Shown here: positions 1-7,757 of the stretch, one piece after another
Layout of the letters: each line of letters opens with the position of its first letter
Position numbering within the stretch: position 1 is the stretch's first letter
Assembly (NCBI GenBank): GCA_001023535.1
Contig: CP011020.1
Location: 5,206,501 to 5,270,500 of the forward strand
Direction of reading: 5' to 3'
Length of the DNA stretch: 64,000 bases
Origin: Pseudomonas chlororaphis
GTDB taxonomy: Bacteria; Pseudomonadota; Gammaproteobacteria; Pseudomonadales; Pseudomonadaceae
The notes under the pieces: model-generated
Told to the model about the DNA's origin: nothing
Database searches by the model: none
The model's input: the letters and a program-made list of their open reading frames with translations, nothing else
Translations under genes and position numbers: made by a program

Positions 1-1879
1 CAGCGAGAGCGTCGAGCAACTGCGCGCGCAGTTGCAGGACGATCAACCGTGCCCGGTCTGCGGCAGCGTCGAGCATCCCTACCATCAACCCGAGGCCCTG
101 CTGGAAAGCCTCGGGCGTCACGATGAAAGCGAGCAAGCCAACGCGCGCAAGGCCGTCGAAGCACTCAATGAAAAAGTCATCGACTTGCGCGCGCAGTACA
201 GCGGCGTCATCGCCCAGCTCAAGGAACTCAAACAACAGCACGAACACCTGGCCAGCCAGCAGCAAAGCCTGGCCCCGAGCCTGGAGGCCCATCCCCTGTC
301 GGCGCAACTGCTGGCCCAGGATCCCGACCGGCGCGACGCCTGGCTGACCCAGCAAGACAGCCAGTTGAACCAACTCATCCAACAGGACGAGCAACGGCAA
401 ACCGCCCTGCTGACCTTGCAACAAGACGCCGCGCGCTTGGCGCAGCAGCTGCGCCAAGCCGAAACGGCGAACCAGCAGGCGGCCCAGCACCTGAGCAACC
501 AGCAACAGGAACTGGCCCGTGATCGCCAGCGCCTGGACGACGAGCTGGGCCATTTCAGCGCATTGTTGCCGGCTGATACCTTGCAGGCCTTGCGCACCGA
601 GCCCGCCGCGACGTTCCTGCAACTCGACCAGCAGATTGCCCAGCGCCTGGCGCAATTGGAGCAGCAGCGCGACGAACTCGCCGAACAGCTCAATCGCCAG
701 CAGACCCTGGAAAAAGAACAGGACCGCCAGCAGACCCGCGTGCAGCAGTTGGAGTCGGCGCAACAGCAGTTCCAGGCCCTGGCCGAACAGCAGCAGGCCT
801 GCCAGCAGAGGCTCGCGCAACTGCTGGGCGAACACGCCAGCGCCGAACACTGGCAGCAGCGACTTGACCAGGCCCTGGAGCAGGCGCGCACCGCCGAGGC
901 CTCCGCCGGTCAACAGCTACAGGCACTGCGTAACGCCTTGGTGCAACGGGCAGCCGAGCTCAAGGCCCGGCAGGAACAGGTGCAAGCCTTGGAAGCCGAG
1001 CAGCAGGCATTGGTCGCCGGCATCGCCCAATGGCGCGCCTCCCATCCCGAGCTGGACGACGCGGCGCTGGAGGCCTTGCTGGCGTTGGACGAGGCAGGCG
1101 TCAGCCAGCTACGCCAGCGCTTGCTCAACAGCGAAAAGGCCATCGAACAGGCCCGTGTGCTGCTCACCGAACGCGAGCAGCGTTTGCACAATCATCAGGC
1201 CCAGCACAATGGCAACCTGTTGCCCGAGCAGTTGGCCAACGCCCTTGCCGAGGTGCAGGGTCAATTCGCCGCCAGCGAACAACGCTGCGCCGAACTGCGC
1301 GCCGAACAGGCCGAAGACCAGCGCCGACAGAACGCCAACCAGGCCCTGGCGCAACAGATCGAGCAGGCCTATGCCGAGTATCAGCGCTGGGCGCGCCTGG
1401 ATGCGCTGATCGGCTCGGCCACCGGCGACCGTTTCCGCAAGCTCGCCCAGGCCTACAACCTTGACCTTTTGGTGCACCACGCCAACGCCCAGCTCCGGCA
1501 ACTGGTCCGTCGCTACCGGCTCAAGCGCGGCGGCAGCATGCTCGGGTTGCTGGTGATGGACACGGAAATGGGCGACGAACTGCGCTCGGTGCATTCGCTG
1601 TCGGGTGGCGAGACGTTCCTGGTGTCCCTGGCCCTCGCGCTGGGCCTGGCCTCGATGGCATCCAGCACGTTGCGGATCGAGTCGCTGTTCATCGACGAAG
1701 GTTTCGGCAGCCTCGACCCCGAGTCCCTGCAACTGGCGATGGACGCGCTCGACGGCTTGCAGGCCCAGGGCCGCAAGGTGGCGGTGATTTCCCACGTGCA
1801 GGAAATGCACGAGCGGATCCCGGTGCAGATCCAGGTGCGTCGCCAGGGCAACGGCTTGAGCACGGTGGAGGTGAAATGA
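1..1879 (+). CDS. sbcC: Exonuclease subunit SbcC, C-terminal part (5' end outside window)
   Basis: SbcC is the SMC-like ATPase partner of the nuclease SbcD (the Rad50/Mre11 type), which processes DNA ends and hairpins. The reading frame is open from base 2, so the true start lies upstream of the window. The fragment opens at the zinc-hook motif CPVC (nt 50-61) and then runs through a long Gln/Ala/Glu/Leu-rich coiled coil (about nt 100-1400). The C-terminal ATPase lobe carries the ABC signature LSGGE (nt 1598-1612) and a Walker B stretch LFIDEGFGSLD (from nt 1684). Only the distal coiled coil and C lobe are visible; the Walker A half and sbcD should lie to the left. The stop overlaps the next gene by 4 bases (ATGA), implying translational coupling. 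Confidence 0.96.
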   Translation, partial: SESVEQLRAQLQDDQPCPVCGSVEHPYHQPEALLESLGRHDESEQANARKAVEALNEKVIDLRAQYSGVIAQLKELKQQHEHLASQQQSLAPSLEAHPLSAQLLAQDPDRRDAWLTQQDSQLNQLIQQDEQRQTALLTLQQDAARLAQQLRQAETANQQAAQHLSNQQQELARDRQRLDDELGHFSALLPADTLQALRTEPAATFLQLDQQIAQRLAQLEQQRDELAEQLNRQQTLEKEQDRQQTRVQQLESAQQQFQALAEQQQACQQRLAQLLGEHASAEHWQQRLDQALEQARTAEASAGQQLQALRNALVQRAAELKARQEQVQALEAEQQALVAGIAQWRASHPELDDAALEALLALDEAGVSQLRQRLLNSEKAIEQARVLLTEREQRLHNHQAQHNGNLLPEQLANALAEVQGQFAASEQRCAELRAEQAEDQRRQNANQALAQQIEQAYAEYQRWARLDALIGSATGDRFRKLAQAYNLDLLVHHANAQLRQLVRRYRLKRGGSMLGLLVMDTEMGDELRSVHSLSGGETFLVSLALALGLASMASSTLRIESLFIDEGFGSLDPESLQLAMDALDGLQAQGRKVAVISHVQEMHERIPVQIQVRRQGNGLSTVEVK

Positions 1880-2478
1880 GCCACGCCACGCTTTATTCCT
1901 TCCGGCGCTGCCCTTACGCCATGCGGGCGCGCATGGCCCTGCGCTACGCCGCGGTGGAACTGGAGATCGTCGAAGTCAGCCTGAAGGCCAAGCCGGCCGA
2001 GATGCTCGCGCTTTCCAGCAAAGGCACGGTGCCGGTGCTGTGGGCCGATGGCCGGGTAATCGATGAAAGCCTGGAGATCATGAACTGGGCCCTGGCCCAG
2101 CATGATCCGCAGGACTGGCGGTTGCTGGGCGATCCCGTTGGTCAAGCGGCGACGGCGGCGTTGATCGAGGAAAACGATCAGGAGTTCAAGCAGCACCTGA
2201 ATCGCTACAAGTACCCCGAACGTCATCCGCAGCATCCGGTGGAACACTATCGAACCGAGGGTGAGGGGTTTCTACGCACGTTAGAAGCGTTGCTTGAAAC
2301 CCGGCCGTTTCTGGTCGCGCCTCACCAGAGCCTGGCCGACGTGGCCTTGATGCCCTTCATACGCCAGTTCGCCCACGTCGACCGCGAATGGTTCGCCCAG
2401 GCGCCCTACCCTCATCTGCAACGATGGCTGCAACGGTTTCTGGAGTCGGAGCTGTTCGTGGCAATCATGGCGAAGTGA
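1876..2478 (+). CDS. Glutathione S-transferase family protein
   Basis: This 200-residue cytosolic protein has an N-terminal thioredoxin-fold GST domain (about residues 1-80) with the motif CPYAMRAR. Cys12 sits where glutaredoxin-like or omega-like GSTs carry the catalytic cysteine. The cis-proline region is TVPVL, and the residues ESLEI match the usual Glu-Ser glutathione contact. Residues 90-200 form the helical C-terminal GST domain. The start ATG overlaps the sbcC stop by four bases, so the two genes are probably cotranscribed. Substrate is unknown; a thiol-transferase or dehydroascorbate-reductase-like activity is inferred from the Cys rather than Ser/Tyr active site. A REP pair follows the stop. 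Confidence 0.9.
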   Translation: MSHATLYSFRRCPYAMRARMALRYAAVELEIVEVSLKAKPAEMLALSSKGTVPVLWADGRVIDESLEIMNWALAQHDPQDWRLLGDPVGQAATAALIEENDQEFKQHLNRYKYPERHPQHPVEHYRTEGEGFLRTLEALLETRPFLVAPHQSLADVALMPFIRQFAHVDREWFAQAPYPHLQRWLQRFLESELFVAIMAK

Positions 2479-2500
2479 CTAACAGCCCGCACATCACCCC

Positions 2501-2592
2501 TGTGGCGAGGGAGCTTGCTCCCGCTCGATTGCGCAGCAATCGCAAAGAAAGGTCTGCTGCGCAGCCCAGCGGGAGCAAGCTCCCTCGCCACA
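2501..2592. repeat. REP pair, family A (GTGGCGAGGGAGCTTGCTCCC type)
   Basis: Two REP units face each other: the left arm starts TGTGGCGAGGGAGCTTGCTC and the right arm ends GAGCAAGCTCCCTCGCCACA. They are separated by a small GCGCAGCAATCGC / GCTGCGCAGC palindrome region. This is a typical Pseudomonas BIME-like intergenic doublet. Confidence 0.9.
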
Positions 2593-2616
2593 ACAGCGGT
2601 CGCGTTCGATCCTAGG

Positions 2617-2742
2617 TCAATCGCTCAACAAACTCAGTAATCGCTCCCGCGCCACTTCCAGTTCGCCGGGAACCGGCTGGGCTGCGGAGACGATCGGGGT
2701 GGAATAGAGGAACAGCAGCATCACTGCCAGACGCATCGCCAT
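2617..2742 (-). CDS. Tiny exported protein (41 aa)
   Basis: Unrecognised small ORF of 41 codons. It begins MAMRLAVMLLFLYSTP and continues IVSAAQPVPGELEVARER, a short positively charged start, a hydrophobic core of about 15 residues and a Ser-Ala-Ala cleavage-like site. That is a plausible Sec signal peptide leaving a mature peptide of only about 20 residues, ending LLSLLSD. A Shine-Dalgarno AAGGA lies 8 bases upstream of the ATG; a second ATG two codons in is an alternative start. It stands alone between a REP doublet and another tiny exported gene on the same strand. Function unknown; codon use and RBS make it likely real. Confidence 0.6.
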   Translation of the reverse strand: MAMRLAVMLLFLYSTPIVSAAQPVPGELEVARERLLSLLSD

Positions 2743-2845
2743 GGTGTCGATCCTTATCGGCAAAGGAGTCAATTTGTCAGCGTCAAATTTAAACACATGG
2801 CCAAGTGATATTACAGCAGGATTTCCGGCGAACCCCGAAAACGAC

Positions 2846-2895
2846 GAAGCCTGCGATCTTTTCTCTTTTTGAAAGACGAAAAGATCGCAGGCTTC
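2846..2895. terminator. Long hairpin, probable terminator or intergenic palindrome
   Basis: A perfect 17-bp inverted repeat (GAAGCCTGCGATCTTTT and its complement) encloses a 16-base A/T-rich loop. It lies directly downstream of the minus-strand exported gene at 2913-3092, so it may end that transcript. There is no clean U tract, and the GATCGCAGGCTTC arm resembles dispersed Pseudomonas intergenic palindromes. Confidence 0.55.
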
Positions 2896-2912
2896 AGTTG
2901 CAGCAGGGTCGC

Positions 2913-3092
2913 TCAGTGTTGGGCCTTGTGGTCCAGCGCGGCGTAGAAATTGGCGCTTTGTTGCAAGTACTTCTGGGTGTAGCTCTGGGTGTGGTTTCTT
3001 TTCTCGCTGATTTCGACACTGGCACTGGCAGGCAGCGCGACAGTGGCCGAGATGGCGGAAGCGGCGATGACGGAGAAGAGATTGAAGTTCAT
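2913..3092 (-). CDS. Small exported hypothetical protein (59 aa)
   Basis: I do not recognise a named family. The chosen start (MNFNLFSVIAASAIS) gives an obvious Sec signal peptide with an ASA cleavage-like site near residue 25. The mature part is about 35 residues, polar and Gln/His/Tyr-rich (SYTQKYLQQSANFYAALD), and ends with HKAQH. A GAGGA Shine-Dalgarno sits 8-9 bases upstream of this ATG; the frame could be extended 18 codons upstream, but that extension is hydrophilic and has no RBS. Single gene followed by a strong hairpin (2846-2895). Probably a periplasmic peptide of unknown role. Confidence 0.7.
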   Translation of the reverse strand: MNFNLFSVIAASAISATVALPASASVEISEKRNHTQSYTQKYLQQSANFYAALDHKAQH

Positions 3093-3220
3093 GGCGGTAG
3101 TCCTCGGATTCAGTTGGCTTGTCTGCCCGGTTGGGCCGTGAAGCAAACTTACGCGCCGAGGCGTCCCGCTTTGAAATGCTTTGCGCTACTAGCGAATATC
3201 AGTCCCGTTGATACAACCAC

Positions 3221-3245
3221 GCAGGCCCCGAAAATCGGGGCCTGC
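3221..3245. terminator. Hairpin terminator candidate after the lactonase-like gene
   Basis: GCAGGCCCCGA and TCGGGGCCTGC form an 11-bp GC-rich stem with a 3-base A loop, immediately 3' of the minus-strand gene ending at 3249. No long U tract follows on the minus strand, so strength is uncertain. Confidence 0.6.
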
Positions 3246-3248
3246 GGT

Positions 3249-4424
3249 CTATTGCCGCAAGATGAACTTCAGGTCGCTGGGGGCATCCATCGCCAGTTTC
3301 TGCACGGTTTTACCCAGCAGGCCGGTCTTGGGATCACGCTCGATCACGACTATCTGGTTGCTCTTCTGGTTGGCCACCAGCAAGAACTTCTCGCTCGGGT
3401 CGAGGCTGAACTCGCGAGGGTGATCGCCTTCCACGGAACGGCGTTGCAGCTCCTTGAGCGTCCCCGCCGCCGGGTCGATGGCGAACACCAGCACCTCGTT
3501 GGTGGTGCCGCGATTGCTGACGTAAAGGAACTTGCCGTCCCTGGACGCATGCAGCCCCGCCGCTGCTTTACCTGCCTGGGGCTTGCCGGCCGCCAGGTCC
3601 ACCAGTTGTCGCTGGGCCAGGCGCCCGTCCTGATAGTCGAACACCGCCACTTGCGCGGTCATCTCCATGGTCAGCCAGGCGTGCTTGCCATCACCGCTGA
3701 ACAACAGGTGCCGTGGCCCGCTGCCGGGTGGCAACTGCACAAACGCCGGATCCGCTGGCGTCAGTGGCAACTCAGGATTGGCCTTGGGGTCGTAGCGGTA
3801 GATGAACACCTTGTCCGCCCCCAGGTCGTTGGCGAACACATACTTGCCGTCAGGTGACGACACCGCCGAGTGAACGTGGGCCGACATCTGCCGCTCGGGG
3901 TTGACTCGACTCGGCTGATGGCTGCTCAACTGCACCACCGGCGCCAGCTTGCCATCGGCGCCGACCGGCAGCACCGCCAGGGTGCCGCCCGGATCCTCCA
4001 CGACCGAATAGTTGCTCACCAGCAGATGCCGGCCATCGCCGCTGAGGCTGGAATGGGTCGGCTCATTGCCCAAGGATTGCACCTGGTTGATCAGGCTCAG
4101 CTCATGGCTCTTGGGATCGATGGCGTAGCTACTCACCTTGCCCACCGGGTCTTTCTGTCCCGGTCCGTTTTCGTTGACCGCGAACAGCCGGGTCATGTCC
4201 GGCGACAGGGTCAGCCAGGAAGGGTTGTCGGTCTTGACCACTTGCAAGGGCTTGGGATCGAGCTGACCGGTGCGGCTGTCGAATTGCAGGCGATAGATGC
4301 CTTGACTCTGGCCGGCGGTGTAGGAACCCACCAACAGCGGGTAATGCTCATCGGTCGCGGCTTGCACACCCATGGCTCCCACGCTGCCAGCCATCAACAG
4401 TGGCCAGAGACTACGCATCTTCAT
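3249..4424 (-). CDS. Periplasmic lactonase-family beta-propeller (6-phosphogluconolactonase-like)
   Basis: This 391-residue protein begins MKMRSLWPLLMAGSVGAMG and has a signal peptide ending about VQA, so it is exported, unlike cytosolic Pgl enzymes. The rest is a run of propeller blades typical of the YbhE/lactonase family: YPLLVGSYTAGQSQGIY at the first blade, SLSGDGRHLLVSNYS, SPDGKYVFANDLGADKVFIY, SRDGKFLYVSNRG and DPSEKFLLVANQKSN. The ATG chosen has GAGGA 8 bases upstream and overlaps the stop of the preceding gene by 14 bases, so the two are coupled. Family members hydrolyse sugar lactones; the actual substrate in the periplasm is unknown. Confidence 0.85.
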   Translation of the reverse strand: MKMRSLWPLLMAGSVGAMGVQAATDEHYPLLVGSYTAGQSQGIYRLQFDSRTGQLDPKPLQVVKTDNPSWLTLSPDMTRLFAVNENGPGQKDPVGKVSSYAIDPKSHELSLINQVQSLGNEPTHSSLSGDGRHLLVSNYSVVEDPGGTLAVLPVGADGKLAPVVQLSSHQPSRVNPERQMSAHVHSAVSSPDGKYVFANDLGADKVFIYRYDPKANPELPLTPADPAFVQLPPGSGPRHLLFSGDGKHAWLTMEMTAQVAVFDYQDGRLAQRQLVDLAAGKPQAGKAAAGLHASRDGKFLYVSNRGTTNEVLVFAIDPAAGTLKELQRRSVEGDHPREFSLDPSEKFLLVANQKSNQIVVIERDPKTGLLGKTVQKLAMDAPSDLKFILRQ

Positions 4425-4713
4425 GTTCGTCGTCCTCATCGTCGTGGCCGCTGGTCGCTTCCACGCATTCCAAGTGGTGGTCACCCGAATCGCTGGTGAT
4501 GATCCAGTGCTTGCGGGCCGGGTCGAAGGTCGCGGCCTGCATCTGCGCCGGGGTAAAGCGCCAATGTTCGAGGGTACGGCCGTTCATGCACTCGACGTGC
4601 AACTGGTCCTGCTCGTCGAGGGAGAAATCGAATGCATGCAGCCCGTCGATGATCAGCATGTCGCATTTGTGAAGGGCATCGAGCAGAGTGTCAGTTACGG
4701 CAGTCATGGGCAT
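4411..4713 (-). CDS. Small acidic protein, resembles Pseudomonas DUF5629 family
   Basis: A 100-residue soluble protein with no signal peptide and no membrane segment. It starts MPMTAVTDTLLDALHKCD (the second Met is equally possible), has a compact alpha/beta-looking core (CDMLIIDGLHAF, LEHWRFTPAQMQAATFDPA) and a very acidic tail, DDEDDEHEDA. The family assignment is from memory of similar Pseudomonas proteins annotated DUF5629; no function is established. It sits immediately upstream of, and overlaps, the lactonase-like gene on the same strand, so the two probably form a two-gene operon. Confidence 0.75.
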   Translation of the reverse strand: MPMTAVTDTLLDALHKCDMLIIDGLHAFDFSLDEQDQLHVECMNGRTLEHWRFTPAQMQAATFDPARKHWIITSDSGDHHLECVEATSGHDDEDDEHEDA

Positions 4714-4795
4714 CAGTCATTCATTGGGGAAGTGGACATGATAGCCCAATGGGCGAGTGGGCCGTGGCCATCACTTCAGAAGCGTCGTTGGCAGG

Positions 4796-4907
4796 GCTGG
4801 CCTCTTCGCGGGCAAGCCCGCTCCCACAGTTGGATTTCCAGCGAACACAAACGCTGTATTCAAAAAGATCCCCTGTGGGAGCGGGCTTGCCCGCGAAGAG
4901 GCCGGCC
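4796..4907. repeat. REP pair, family B (GTGGGAGCGGGCTTGCCCGCG type)
   Basis: Inverted pair: the left arm GGCCTCTTCGCGGGCAAGCC continues into CGCTCCCACAG, and the right arm is its near-perfect complement ending GAAGAGGCCGGCC. Arms are about 34 bp with a central spacer of about 43 bases. Confidence 0.9.
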
Positions 4908-4942
4908 CATTCAACATCAAAGCCACGGCCCCACCGCGATCC

Positions 4943-6523
4943 TCAGAGCGCCTCGCGCCCCGGCACCCCGTCCACCAACCGCAGGATGCCCAGCGGGTTG
5001 GCGTTCTTCAACGGTTCCGGCAGCAGGCTGTCGGGGTAATTCTGGAAGCACACCGGCCGCAGGAAACGATCGATCGCCAGCGTGCCCACCGAAGTGCCGC
5101 GTGCATCGGACGTCGCCGGATACGGCCCGCCGTGGACCATCGAATCGCACACTTCCACCCCGGTCGGATAACCGTTGAGCAAGATGCGCCCGACCTTCTG
5201 CTCCAGCAATGGGGTCAATTCGCCGAACTGTTCGAAGTCCGTCGGCTCGCCAATGATCGTCGCGGTCAGTTGGCCGTGCAGGCCATTGAGCGCTGCGGTG
5301 AGTTGTGCCTGATCGGCCACTTCAACGAACACGGTCGTCGGGCCGAACACTTCTTCCTGCAACGCCTCGTCACCGTTGATCAGCAGGCTGGCGTCGGCCT
5401 TGAACAACTGCGGCTGGGCCTGGTTGCCCTGCTGCGCGCGCCCGGCCAAGTGCTCGATGCCTGGGTGGGCGAGCAACTTCTGCAAGCCTTTGCCATAGCT
5501 TTGCAGGGTCCCGGCGTTGAGCATGGTTTGCGGCGCCTGGTCACCGATCAGCGCCGCCACTTGCTGGGTGAACGCGGTGAATTGCGCTGAACGGATGCCG
5601 ATTACCAGGCCCGGGTTGGTACAGAACTGACCGCAGCCCATCACCACCGAGGCCGTGAGGTCACGGGCCACGCTGTCGGCGCGGGTTGCCAAGGCCTGGG
5701 GCAGGACGATCACCGGGTTGATGCTCGACATTTCGGCAAACACCGGGATCGGCTGGGGCCGCGCCGCCGCCATGTCGCACAGCGCGCGTCCGCCCTTGAG
5801 AGAACCGGTGAAGCCCACTGCCTGGATGGCCGGGTGCTTGACCAGCCACTCACCGACGCCACCGCCGTAGATCATGTTGAACACACCCGCCGGCATGGCG
5901 GTTTTTTCCGCCGCGCGGATGATCGCGTCAGCCACCCATTCGGCCGTTGCCATGTGCCCGCTGTGGGCCTTGAACACCACCGGGCAACCGGCGGCCAGGG
6001 CAGCGGCGGTGTCGCCACCGGCAGTGGAAAACGCCAGGGGGAAATTGCTCGCGCCGAACACCGCCACCGGGCCGAGGCCGATGCGGTACTGACGCAGGTC
6101 CGGACGCGGCAGCGGCGTGCGCTCCGGCAACGCGCGGTCGATCCGCGCGCCATAGAAATCGCCCCGGCGCAGGACCTTGGCGAACAGGCGCATCTGGCCG
6201 CTGGTGCGACCGCGTTCGCCCTGGATGCGGGCCGCGGGCAAGGCGGTTTCACGGCAGACCACGGCCACGAACTCATCGCCCAGGGCGTCCAGCTCATCGG
6301 CGATGGCGTCGAGAAATTCCGCGCGGCGCGCGGCGCTCAGGCTGCGGTATGCCGGATACGCAGCGGCCGCGGCCTTGGCGGCGGCATCGACTTCTTCGGC
6401 CGTGGCCTGGACGAACTCACCCGGCAAGGCTTCGCCGCTGCTGGCATCGAAACTCTGCAAACGCGTCTGGCCGGCCGCGCTGCGCGCGCCACCGATGTAG
6501 TTGTGGCCAAGGATCTGGTTCAT
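4943..6523 (-). CDS. NADP-type aldehyde dehydrogenase, probable alpha-ketoglutaric semialdehyde dehydrogenase
   Basis: A 526-residue ALDH-superfamily enzyme, the usual length for the 2-oxoglutarate semialdehyde dehydrogenase class. Visible motifs: GPVAVFGASNFPLAF (cofactor and active-site region), CPVVFKAHSGH, VGFTGSLKGGRAL, the general base Glu in PVFAEMSSINPV, and the catalytic Cys in MGCGQFCTNPG near residue 300. A perfect AAGGAG lies 6 bases upstream of the ATG. It follows the AraD1-type gene with a 12-base gap, in an operon that also includes a transporter. The context, with an IlvD/Edd dehydratase across the divergent promoter, points to the last oxidation step of pentonate (arabinonate or xylonate) breakdown to 2-oxoglutarate; a glucarate or galactarate pathway is the alternative. 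Confidence 0.88.
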   Translation of the reverse strand: MNQILGHNYIGGARSAAGQTRLQSFDASSGEALPGEFVQATAEEVDAAAKAAAAAYPAYRSLSAARRAEFLDAIADELDALGDEFVAVVCRETALPAARIQGERGRTSGQMRLFAKVLRRGDFYGARIDRALPERTPLPRPDLRQYRIGLGPVAVFGASNFPLAFSTAGGDTAAALAAGCPVVFKAHSGHMATAEWVADAIIRAAEKTAMPAGVFNMIYGGGVGEWLVKHPAIQAVGFTGSLKGGRALCDMAAARPQPIPVFAEMSSINPVIVLPQALATRADSVARDLTASVVMGCGQFCTNPGLVIGIRSAQFTAFTQQVAALIGDQAPQTMLNAGTLQSYGKGLQKLLAHPGIEHLAGRAQQGNQAQPQLFKADASLLINGDEALQEEVFGPTTVFVEVADQAQLTAALNGLHGQLTATIIGEPTDFEQFGELTPLLEQKVGRILLNGYPTGVEVCDSMVHGGPYPATSDARGTSVGTLAIDRFLRPVCFQNYPDSLLPEPLKNANPLGILRLVDGVPGREAL

Positions 6524-6535
6524 GCAAGTCTCCTT

Positions 6536-7528
6536 TTAGAGTGTGCCGATAGTGCCTGGGGTGAACACCGCGTCCACCGGGGCGATGCCATTGACCAGCG
6601 GCGCGCCGAATTCGGCCTGGCTGATCTCGAACACGTCCCCCGGCTGGGTGCGGATGCCATCGGCGAACGACAGGGTCGCGGTGCCGAAGAAATGAACGTG
6701 GACGTCCCCCGGACGCAGGAACTGACTGTACTTGAAATGGTGGAACTCCAGGTTTTCGAGGCTATGGCACATGTTCGCCTCGCCACTGAGGAACTCGTTC
6801 TGCCACAGCACTTCGCCATTGCGCAGGATACGACTGCTCCCGGACAGATGTTGAGGCAATTCACCAAGGCGAAGTTCCGGACCAAAACTGCAACTGCGCA
6901 ATTTCGAATGGGCCAGGTACAGGTAATTCTTGCGTTCCATCACGTGGTCGGAGAATTCGTTGCCCACCGCGAAGCCCACCCGGTAAGGCTTGCCGTCGAA
7001 ACCGATGACATACAGGCCGCTGATTTCCGGCTCCTCGCCGGCATCCTCGGCGAACGGTGGCAAGGGGAACGGCTGGCCCGGGCGGACCACGATGCTACCG
7101 TCGCCCTTGTAGAACCATTCCGGTTGCACGCCCGCCTGTCCCGACGCGGGCTTACCGCCCTCCACGCCCCACTTGAAGATGCGCATGGTGTCGGTCATGG
7201 CCGCTTCGTCGCCGGCCTGCTGGTGCATCTTGTCCCGCGCCGACGCGCTGCCCAGGTGGGTCAGGCCGGTGCCGCTGACCAGCAGGTGCGCCGGGTCCGG
7301 GTGATCCAGTGGCGGCAGGATGCGCAGCTCGGCGAGCAACCGCGCGTAGTCGTGACCGGCCCCCAGGCCCAGGCCATTGACCTGTTGCTCAAGCTTCACG
7401 CCCGCCTTGATGGCCGCCAGCGCCAGCTCGCGCACGCTCGTCGCACTGTGCACTTCGCGCACCTGGTCGCCGTCGACCACACCGACGCGGCGCTCGCCGT
7501 TGGGCAATTCGAACTGAACTAAACGCAT
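6536..7528 (-). CDS. AraD1-type FAH-superfamily dehydratase (2-keto-3-deoxypentonate dehydratase candidate)
   Basis: A 330-residue cytosolic enzyme starting MRLVQFELPNGERRVGVVDG. The upstream in-frame extension runs through a REP element and is rejected; AGGAG lies 6 bases before the chosen ATG. The C-terminal half has the fumarylacetoacetate-hydrolase fold signatures: DPAHLLVSGTGLTHLGSA, the metal-ligand region EEPEISGLYVIG, VGNEFSDHV and FLSGEANMCHSLE. The family dehydrates 2-keto-3-deoxy-arabinonate or -xylonate to 2-oxoglutarate semialdehyde. The next gene, 12 bases downstream, is the matching semialdehyde dehydrogenase, so the two likely act in sequence. Confidence 0.85.
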   Translation of the reverse strand: MRLVQFELPNGERRVGVVDGDQVREVHSATSVRELALAAIKAGVKLEQQVNGLGLGAGHDYARLLAELRILPPLDHPDPAHLLVSGTGLTHLGSASARDKMHQQAGDEAAMTDTMRIFKWGVEGGKPASGQAGVQPEWFYKGDGSIVVRPGQPFPLPPFAEDAGEEPEISGLYVIGFDGKPYRVGFAVGNEFSDHVMERKNYLYLAHSKLRSCSFGPELRLGELPQHLSGSSRILRNGEVLWQNEFLSGEANMCHSLENLEFHHFKYSQFLRPGDVHVHFFGTATLSFADGIRTQPGDVFEISQAEFGAPLVNGIAPVDAVFTPGTIGTL

Positions 7529-7591
7529 GGTTTTCTCCTGTGAAACAAAACGTGAATATGCAGTGAAACGGTCAGCCCCCTTGCCAGCTTG

Positions 7592-7725
7592 TGTGGCGAG
7601 GGAGCTTGCTCCCGCTCGACTGCGTAGCAGTCGCAAAACAGGCGATTATGTTTTGCCTGAATAAACTCGATGCCTGATATTAGGGGGCGCTTCGCACCCC
7701 AGCGGGAGCAAGCTCCCTCGCCACA
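7592..7725. repeat. REP pair, family A, inside the sugar-acid operon
   Basis: The left arm GTGGCGAGGGAGCTTGCTCC and right arm GGAGCAAGCTCCCTCGCCAC flank smaller GACTGCGTAGCAGTC and GGGGCGCTTCGCACCCC palindromes. It lies between the MFS gene and the AraD1-type gene, which are on the same strand, so it may separate two transcripts or stabilise the upstream mRNA. Confidence 0.9.
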
Positions 7726-7757
7726 AAAACGCGCTCCCACAGGCGATCGCAGTGACC

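Noticed and set aside
118-891. Long minus-strand frame inside sbcC
   Set aside because: Low-complexity Cys/Ser/Arg-rich translation, shadow of the coiled-coil coding of SbcC in high-GC DNA.
2805-3857. 350-codon plus-strand frame over the small exported gene and the lactonase-like gene
   Set aside because: Antisense to a clear propeller gene; no RBS and no recognisable domain.
5834-7522. 562-codon plus-strand frame
   Set aside because: Antisense shadow of the aldehyde dehydrogenase and AraD1-type genes, which have strong family motifs and RBSs on the other strand.
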